The translations under genes and the position numbers were made by a program. From assembly GCA_035765895.1 (NCBI GenBank), contig DASTWL010000087.1:1-49006 (forward strand): a DNA stretch of 49,006 nt, read 5' to 3'. Positions 44,113 through 49,006 of the stretch are shown piece by piece. Source of the DNA: Verrucomicrobiia bacterium (lineage in GTDB: Bacteria; Verrucomicrobiota; Verrucomicrobiia; Limisphaerales; DSYF01). Under the pieces are notes generated by a model. That model was given only the letters and a program-made list of their open reading frames with translations, did not search any database and was not told where the DNA came from. Position 1 is the stretch's first letter; each line of letters begins with the position of its first letter.

Positions 44113-44565
44113 TCAAAAAACGGTGCTGAGATATTTCTGGTAGAGCGGGCCCACCACCGGCATCGGCTTGCGTTCGCCCTTGATGGCCGCCACGAGCCCG
44201 AGCACCCACAACACCAGCATCGCGATGAGGAAGGCAAAATAGATCACGCCCGCCAGCAGGGCGGCGAGCGGCTTGCTCACGAGCGCCACGATGAAGCCCA
44301 ACACGAGCACCACGATGAACACCGGGATCCAGCCCAGGAAGCCCGTGATGACGTAGCCGAGCACCTGGCGCAGGTGAAAGGCGCCCAGCTGCGTCTTCTT
44401 CTGCTGGTGCAGAATCAGCGCGACGATGAAACCCAGCAACGTGCAGTAGCTGAGAATCGCGACGGTCTTGTCTTCGGCGGTTTCGACCGGCGGCGTCGAG
44501 CCTTGCAGGGGAGGAGTGGCAGTTTCCATGATCGTTGTGTTTTGAGTTGGTTCGGTCGTTCCCAT
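44113..44565 (-). CDS. DUF4870-type small membrane protein
   Basis: The 150-residue protein has three or four membrane helices after a polar N-terminus: ILSYCTLLGFIVALILHQQK, FHLRQVLGYVITGFLGWIPV, LAALLAGVIYFAFLIAMLV, and the basic GERKPMPVVGPLYQKYL end. This matches the DUF4870/Tic20-like family of unknown function, found near the membrane stress genes of many bacteria. The ATG at 44565 is used; an ATG 12 codons later (44529) is an alternative. Confidence 0.75.
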   Translation of the reverse strand: MGTTEPTQNTTIMETATPPLQGSTPPVETAEDKTVAILSYCTLLGFIVALILHQQKKTQLGAFHLRQVLGYVITGFLGWIPVFIVVLVLGFIVALVSKPLAALLAGVIYFAFLIAMLVLWVLGLVAAIKGERKPMPVVGPLYQKYLSTVF

Positions 44566-44673
44566 TGTTCCGGTTGCTCTGCGGGCGCAGCACCGGACTT
44601 GTGATCTGATTAGGTGCCCGAAAAGCTAGGCCGTCAGGCCCAACCGTCAAGCGGCGAATTGGGCCAGGCGCCA

Positions 44674-44918
44674 GCGGACCGCGGCTGTCCTCAGCCGCAG
44701 CACTCCCGAATGCCAGTGCACGTCCCGCAAAATTTGGACGGTCTTTCTGTCGGCGACCCGCTGCGGCTGGGGACAGCCGCGCTCCGGCACCTGCATGGGA
44801 GCGCCGGTCGCCAGACCGGCTTTCGAGGTTCAAATTCCAGGGCGCGCCTGGTTTGTCCCTTCATCCGGCAACCCGGCCGTTCGCTCCGCCTAAGCCGACG
44901 CGGACGTCGGCGCTCCTG
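44674..44918. repeat. Dispersed mosaic repeat, long copy R1
   Basis: This stretch shares blocks with 46911-47040 and 47118-47265: GCGGACCGCGGCTGTC, CAGCCGCAGCACT, CGGTCTTTCT.TCGGCGAC, GCTGCGGCTGGGGACAGCCG, GAGCGCCGGTC.CCAGAC.GGC and GCCGACG.GGACGTCGGCGCTCC. Several blocks are inverted repeats (CCGACG...CGTCGG, GGCTGTC...GACAGCC). It fills the gap between two membrane-protein genes. Confidence 0.75.
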
Positions 44919-44925
44919 AACAAAT

Positions 44926-45567
44926 TCACCGCCGCCATCGCGCCGCATGGCGTTGCAACCGCCACGTCACGTAGCGCAGGTGCAGGACGGGATAAACATT
45001 CAGCGGCAGCTGCACCGCGACGCCCCAGACGATCAACGACCACTGCCCGTGCGCGGCCCACCACGCCAGCCACGGAACGCAACTCATCGCGGCCCACAGA
45101 TGGACCGCCTCCGCGCGATAAATGCCGCGCAACACCGTGTCGAGCTGGCGTCCGGCGTCCACCAGATAGACTGTGCCACCCAAATGGCGGAGCGGCGTGC
45201 GACGCAATAGCCCGCCAAACCCGCGCACCCCCATCCAACGAAATCGGAGGACCGCAAACTCACTGGCGTTCACGCGCAACAGCGTCGCGGGAACTGGCAG
45301 CGGCATCGCCGATTGCAGCACGGCCACCCAGGCCGTGACCAGCACCATGACCAGCACCGCATGGACGGGAGAATGTTGACCGAAGGCCCGCGTGAAGGCG
45401 AACAACGCACCGCCGAAGGCGACCGTGCCGGCCGTCAAAACGATCAGACGGCGCACCGTGCTCTCGCCCGTGCGCTGCGAACACCGGCGATGCCACATCA
45501 CCAGGGCGCCGGAGACGCCGCCCGCCAGGCTGGCTCCGAGGACATACCAATAGGCATCGGCATTCAT
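44926..45567 (-). CDS. Membrane protein resembling the CrtO-type acyltransferase family
   Basis: The 213-residue protein has about six hydrophobic segments. The second half (RVNASEFAVLRFRWMGVRGF, then YRAEAVHLWAAMSCVPWLAW and LPLNVYPVLHLRYVTWRLQR) has the layout of the glycosyl-4,4'-diaponeurosporenoate acyltransferase (CrtO) family, whose core is a Glu/His pair in a helix followed by an N-P-R-Y-type end. No carotenoid gene lies nearby, so its substrate is open. The similarity is by pattern only. Confidence 0.5.
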   Translation of the reverse strand: MNADAYWYVLGASLAGGVSGALVMWHRRCSQRTGESTVRRLIVLTAGTVAFGGALFAFTRAFGQHSPVHAVLVMVLVTAWVAVLQSAMPLPVPATLLRVNASEFAVLRFRWMGVRGFGGLLRRTPLRHLGGTVYLVDAGRQLDTVLRGIYRAEAVHLWAAMSCVPWLAWWAAHGQWSLIVWGVAVQLPLNVYPVLHLRYVTWRLQRHAARWRR

Positions 45568-45853
45568 ACGCCGGGCGGTTCGTGGGGGCGAAACGGCGTG
45601 CTCGCTCCGGGGTGATGCGGGATGGCGAACCTGATTGCGGTGGCGGAACGGCTGCGCGGCGCATCGGAACCAAAACCAATCCCCTCGAAATCTTATCTAC
45701 GCCCGGACGCCCACCGTGTCGAGCGTGTTCCTCATCCACCATTTCCAAAAACCCTGTGGCCAAGGCTCCGGGGTTTGCCCCTCACGCCGTCCGTTTTTCC
45801 CTCGGAGGGGTGGAAATTTCTCCGAACTGAACGTTGCGCCCTTTGAACTCTGG

Positions 45854-45987
45854 AACCCACCCCTGACCCCTCCCAGGAGGGGAACTGCGTTTCGCGCACG
45901 TTCTGTCCGGCGCCCCTTCCTGAAGAAGAACTGCGCTGCCAATGTATCCTGTCCCGCTCCCCTCTTGGGAGGGGTTGGGGGTGGGTT
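45854..45987. repeat. Long inverted repeat, possible non-autonomous (MITE-like) element
   Basis: A 30-base arm at 45854-45883 (AACCCACCCCTGACCCCTCC then CAGGAGGGGA) is matched by its reverse complement at 45958-45987 with about 27 of 30 identities, around a 74-base centre. Each arm also contains its own small GGGAGGGG/CCCCTCCC palindrome. Confidence 0.65.
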
Positions 45988-46013
45988 GGTTCAGGAGCAG
46001 GGTGGCCGGCGCG

Positions 46014-46045
46014 AAAAAAATGGCGCCCGGTGAAGGCCGGGCGCC
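46014..46045 (-). terminator. Rho-independent terminator of the fibronectin-like gene
   Basis: On the minus strand a perfect 9-bp stem GGCGCCCGG/CCGGGCGCC (46045-46022) with a 6-base loop is followed by A and then seven T residues (complement of the A tract at 46014-46020). It lies about 40 bp after the stop of 46088-46708. Confidence 0.85.
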
Positions 46046-46087
46046 ATGGGGGTTGGTGGTTGGGGTATCGGAGAAACGCGACTGATT

Positions 46088-46708
46088 TCACGCGGCCATC
46101 TGCGGCACGGGTTCGCTCCAACTGCTCGGGCCGGCGGCGCCGACCACGTTGACCACGGTGTTATACACCTGGCCCGGCGTCAGGCCGGTGAACGTGTAGT
46201 TCGCTGCCGTGGATTGCCCCGTCTGCAACACCACGCCCGGATTCGCGGCGGACGTGAGCTGCCAGTTGTAAACCGCCGCGCCTGCCACTGGATTCGCCTT
46301 GGCGCGCAACTCACCCGTGCGCGGACCATACGTCACGGTGAGGTTGCTGGGCGGCTGCAACACGCCCACGGGCTGCCGCTGCGGCTTCTGCGGCGGAAAC
46401 CCGCTGCTCAGCAGCACTGCCAGGTCGTCCGTGCAGTTGGCCTGCACGTAGATGGCCAGTTGCCGCACCAGTGCCACCAGCGCCGCGCGCTTCTGATTCT
46501 TGATGGCGGTCAGCGTCAGACCGCCATCCACCGCATTCGCCATCGCCGTGGCGAAGTCATCATTGGCCGTGCTCACGTCGGCCAGCGTCGGCGTGGGGGA
46601 GGGATAGCTGGCGTTGCTGGTCATGGCTGTCACGATGCCGTTTACCCGGTTGAACAGGGTGGCATCATTGTCCTTTAACAGGAACGAGACCGATGGTTTT
46701 ACGATCAT
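46088..46708 (-). CDS. Fibronectin type III-like domain protein
   Basis: The 206-residue protein has a helical N-terminal part (IVKPSVSFLLKDNDATLFNR to about residue 105) and a C-terminal Fn3-like beta-sandwich (PPSNLTVTYGPRTGELRAKA, VAGAAVYNWQL, ANYTFTGLTPGQVYNTVVNV). It has no signal peptide. Similar proteins in verrucomicrobia and bacteroidetes are of unknown role. An AGAAAGGTAAAGGT ribosome site lies before the ATG, behind a CAACAACCAACAA-rich leader. A strong terminator follows. Confidence 0.7.
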   Translation of the reverse strand: MIVKPSVSFLLKDNDATLFNRVNGIVTAMTSNASYPSPTPTLADVSTANDDFATAMANAVDGGLTLTAIKNQKRAALVALVRQLAIYVQANCTDDLAVLLSSGFPPQKPQRQPVGVLQPPSNLTVTYGPRTGELRAKANPVAGAAVYNWQLTSAANPGVVLQTGQSTAANYTFTGLTPGQVYNTVVNVVGAAGPSSWSEPVPQMAA

Positions 46709-46910
46709 ACCTTTACCTTTCTTGTTGGTTGTTGTTGGTTGTTTCCGTCATGCCGGCCATGGGGACCGGCGGGAGGGTCATTAGCAGAACGTCTGCCATC
46801 ATGGTTAAAGTTAATGACGGCGAAAACCTGTAAGGTAACGTAAAGTCAACACCGCCAGACAACCGACGCTATCAGCCACCTGCAACCGTGGGATCGGTTC
46901 AGCCGTGCTC

Positions 46911-47040
46911 CGGCCCGGGAGTGCCAGTCTCCCGACCGGCTTTGGCCGGTCAAATTTCAGTGCCCGCCCGGCTTGCGATTCCATCCAAGCAACAAGGCCG
47001 TTTGTTTGGTTAAAGCCGACGTGGACGTCGGCGCTCCGGG
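46911..47040. repeat. Dispersed mosaic repeat, copy R2 (second half of R1)
   Basis: GTGCTCCGGCCCGGGAGTGCC, then GACCGGCTTTGGCCGGTCAA and AAGCCGACGTGGACGTCGGC match the right half of the copy at 44674-44918. Strand-wise it is oriented the same way. Confidence 0.65.
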
Positions 47041-47117
47041 GGGGGGCGCGCGGCCACGCTCGCGATGCGACGGTGGGAGATTCCGCAATCCCGAGATTTG
47101 CGCCTTGCGCCTCTGAG

Positions 47118-47265
47118 CCGGCGGACCGCGGCTGTCCCAGCCGCAGCACTTCCGAATGCCGGCGCACGTCCCGGAAAATCTTGCCGGTCTTTCTATCGGC
47201 GACGCGCTGCGGCTGGGGACAGCCGTGCTCCGGCCCGGGAGCGCCGGTCACCAGACTGGCATTCC
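47118..47265. repeat. Dispersed mosaic repeat, copy R3 (first half of R1)
   Basis: GCGGACCGCGGCTGTCCCAG, CCGCAGCACTTCCGAATGCC, GCTGCGGCTGGGGACAGCCG and GGGAGCGCCGGTCACCAGAC match the left and middle parts of 44674-44918 closely. Confidence 0.7.
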
Positions 47266-47286
47266 GCAGCGCAAAAGAAACCGGCA

Positions 47287-47559
47287 AAACGACACCGGAG
47301 ACGGTCAGAATCGCTTCGGAGACTTTCTGAAGCGCTCCGGAAACTGGCGGAAGGCGTCCGCAATATTTCTGAGAGGCTTTGCAACCTTTCCGAAAGGCTC
47401 CGCAATATTTCCAGGCGGCTTTGCAAGGTTTCCAAAAGGCTTCGCAATATTTCCGACGCGCTTGGCAACCTTTCCGATTGACCTGGAAAACTTGCGGAAA
47501 GGCTTCGCCATATTTCCGGTTGGCTCCGCAAGGTTGCAAAGAGGTTCCGCAAACCTGCC
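47287..47559. repeat. Degenerate 21-bp tandem repeat, about 13 units
   Basis: Contiguous 21-base units such as GAAAGGCTCCGCAATATTTC and AAAAGGCTTCGCAATATTTC follow each other, unit starts at 47371, 47392, 47413, 47434, 47455 and onward. They alternate between CAATATTTCC and CAACCTTTCC or CAAGGTTTCC, giving a 42-bp higher order. As 21 is a multiple of three, several frames stay open and encode heptads. There are no spacers, so this is no CRISPR array. Confidence 0.8.
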
Positions 47560-47752
47560 GGGCGACAAGGCAAAACAGCGCCCGGCGGACGCAATCAGTG
47601 GGCCGAAAATATTTTTTCAGCGCCCCCGGTTTGTCGCCCATGAGTTACAAATCGCGTGACTAGCGCGAGCGGCCGTTGGGTGGAGACGTGTCAAAGCGGG
47701 ACAAGGTTGCCACGGCGGCGCCTAGAAATTGACAGCCCCTGGGAATTTGCCG

Positions 47753-47782
47753 TTGGCAGGGGGTGCCCCCATTGGCTATAAA
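47753..47782 (+). promoter_or_regulatory. Sigma-70-type promoter of cas9 with GC palindrome in the spacer
   Basis: TTGGCA (47753-47758) and TATAAA (47777-47782) are 18 bp apart, 34 bp before the cas9 ATG. Between them lies a perfect GGGGGTGCCCCC inverted repeat (47759-47770), a possible operator. An AAGGAA ribosome site is at 47805-47810, 6 bp from the ATG. Confidence 0.55.
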
Positions 47783-47816
47783 GCCGGCCATTCCAGCAAA
47801 GGACAAGGAACGGGAC

Positions 47817-49006
47817 ATGGACTACCAACTACACTCCACGGGCGGGGAACCGACCATTTGGGCATTTGACTTGGGCAAGGCATCAATCGGCGAGGCCGTG
47901 CGGCAAGGGAACCGGTTTCTTCACAAGGCCTCATTGCTTATCCCCGCTGAGTTTGCTGAAACCAAGACTGCCGCCAACCGACGACGAATGTGGCGGACCC
48001 GTCAGGCACACAAAGCACGCGAAGCCTGGCTTGATGAAGTGATGCGCAAGGCTGGTATTGAGGTTTTGCAAGGCCGACGTGTGACGTGGAATGAAAAGGA
48101 AAAGAAATGGAATGTAACGCCCGGTGACCCACGGCTGGAGCGCGAGTTTGCCGCGCCGGGTGATGACACCTGCTATACCAGTTGTCTGCTCCGCATCAAA
48201 TTGCTTCGCGGGGAAAAATTGGAGCCGTGGCAAATCTACAAGGCGCTCCACTCGGCGATTCAGCGGCGGGGATATGATTCAGATATTCCATGGAAGACGC
48301 GGGAACAACGCCGCAACGAGAAACCGGAAGATGAAGAAGGCGCAACGCTTACCCGAATGCAGGAGTTTGGAAAGCAACTCGCTGCAATGGCTGGCAGCAG
48401 AAAAGAGTATCACTGGCAATGCTACTTTGACGCTTGGCGAATGGGCCTGTGGAATCCCGCGCAGCCGGAAGAATTAAAAATGCGGCAGGACTGCCATGCA
48501 CAGTCAACGCGCGGTCAGATTGTCCCCCGTAAACTCGTCGAAGACGAAGTGCGCGCGTTAGTTGATGCGGCTGCCAAGCAATTTCCAAAGCTGGAAGGCA
48601 AGGCTGATTATCTGTTGTTTGGCCCGCCGCTCAAACCCTACGCGTCATTTGACGCGAAGCTCCGCAAGCAATTTGGTCTGCGCGAGGGAGGTGCAAACGA
48701 CTGGCAAGGTGTCGTCGGTCAGAAAATTCCACGCTTTGACAACCGCATCATTGGCAAGTGCGTGCTCATCCCACGCCTGAACGTCTGCAAGATTCGGAAG
48801 GATGGCAATGGTGACCTGCACCCGAAATCACGCATTGCTGCCGAAGTCGTCTTTTTAATGAAACTCAAAAACATGCGGCTCAAAGCGGGCAGCGCTGTTC
48901 GGGGATTGAAGGCGGAAGAAATCCGCCAGATTTTTGAAGATCCAAAGCGGACCAAACTCGGACTAACCGCAACTCAGTGGAAAAAATGGTGCGGCAAGTT
49001 TGGCGG
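47817..49006 (+). CDS. cas9: Cas9 RNA-guided endonuclease, N-terminal part, cut by window end
   Basis: The open frame runs 396 codons from the ATG to the window edge without a stop. It begins with a RuvC-I strand holding the catalytic Asp18 (IWAFDLGKASIGEAV). An Arg-rich bridge helix follows directly (NRRRMWRTRQAHKAREAW, about 54-71). At about 144-153 LHSAIQRRGY matches the conserved HIAKRRGF-type segment of Cas9. The helical REC region continues, with a QKIPRFDNRIIGKC stretch like the type II-C F/YQ...GKC motif. There is no PLMP domain and the REC region is long, so it is Cas9 and not IscB. HNH, RuvC-II/III and PAM-binding parts lie outside. Subtype II-C is the best guess. GC is lower than in neighbouring housekeeping genes. 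Confidence 0.88.
   Translation, partial: MDYQLHSTGGEPTIWAFDLGKASIGEAVRQGNRFLHKASLLIPAEFAETKTAANRRRMWRTRQAHKAREAWLDEVMRKAGIEVLQGRRVTWNEKEKKWNVTPGDPRLEREFAAPGDDTCYTSCLLRIKLLRGEKLEPWQIYKALHSAIQRRGYDSDIPWKTREQRRNEKPEDEEGATLTRMQEFGKQLAAMAGSRKEYHWQCYFDAWRMGLWNPAQPEELKMRQDCHAQSTRGQIVPRKLVEDEVRALVDAAAKQFPKLEGKADYLLFGPPLKPYASFDAKLRKQFGLREGGANDWQGVVGQKIPRFDNRIIGKCVLIPRLNVCKIRKDGNGDLHPKSRIAAEVVFLMKLKNMRLKAGSAVRGLKAEEIRQIFEDPKRTKLGLTATQWKKWCGKFG

Larger units (their letters stand above)
45568..46087. other. 520-bp gap with a MITE-like inverted repeat and a terminator
   Basis: No gene is recognised. The gap contains the long inverted repeat at 45854-45987 and the terminator at 46014-46045, listed separately. 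Confidence 0.5.

Noticed and set aside
47287-47559. CRISPR array upstream of cas9
   Set aside because: The units are contiguous, only 21 bp, degenerate and without unique spacers.
46811-47641. Minus-strand open frame of 276 codons
   Set aside because: It is built from the 21-bp repeat and dispersed repeats, is open in other frames too, has no ribosome site and no domain.
47817-49006. IscB-type nuclease instead of Cas9
   Set aside because: There is no N-terminal PLMP domain, and a long REC-like region with the RRGY segment follows the bridge helix.

Overview
The window looks like a chromosomal piece of a high-GC bacterium of the Verrucomicrobiota (Limisphaera/Pedosphaera-like). This is an inference. 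It rests on the mix of a V-type ATPase, RHS-repeat protein remnants, TIGR03118- and C39-type proteins, several families of dispersed intergenic repeats, and many small lipoproteins and exported proteins. No rRNA gene is present to confirm it. One tRNA gene, tRNA-Ser(GGA), is present.

Layout. At 1-2546 lie an edge fragment of an IS200-like (REP-associated) transposase, a small lipoprotein and a 5'-truncated RHS protein. At 2736-14117 is a run of household genes: a glycosyltransferase-28/PHP fusion; phoB-phoR behind an array of four Pho-box-like repeats; parA; an FNR-type oxidoreductase; gcvT-gcvH-glutaredoxin-lipA; a tail-anchored GNAT-like protein; KDPG aldolase; and an aldehyde dehydrogenase. 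At 14133-14830 a second lipoprotein sits beside a second RHS remnant. At 15089-25124 one minus-strand operon encodes a complete V-type ATPase (stalk, C, I, K, F, E, A, B, D), led by a cytidylate-kinase-like gene; an ACT-domain gene lies upstream.

At 25993-32198 a plus-strand stress cluster with strong Shine-Dalgarno sites encodes an adenosine-specific-kinase family protein, Hsp20, Lon, a second Hsp20, a lipoprotein cytochrome c, a Cys-rich zinc protein and a BCAM0308-family protein. It resembles stress or low-oxygen loci of other bacteria. At 32363-35166 is a cassette-like array of four short exported proteins, separated by a repeated element and by hairpins sharing a GCGATGCAT loop motif. 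At 35221-42476, after tRNA-Ser, four minus-strand genes overlap by 4 bp each: uvrA, a membrane C39-like peptidase, a second uvrA, and a Uma2-type nuclease.

At 42633-46708 are a TIGR03118 protein, two membrane proteins and a fibronectin-III-like protein with a clear terminator. At 46709-47816 there is no convincing gene. It holds pieces of a dispersed repeat and a 21-bp tandem repeat, then a good promoter for the last gene. From 47817 to the window edge runs the N-terminal 396 codons of a Cas9, so a type II CRISPR-Cas locus starts here and continues outside the window. The most notable items are the Cas9 locus, the uvrA/C39/uvrA/Uma2 operon, the cassette-like array, the GT28-PHP fusion and the Pho-box array.
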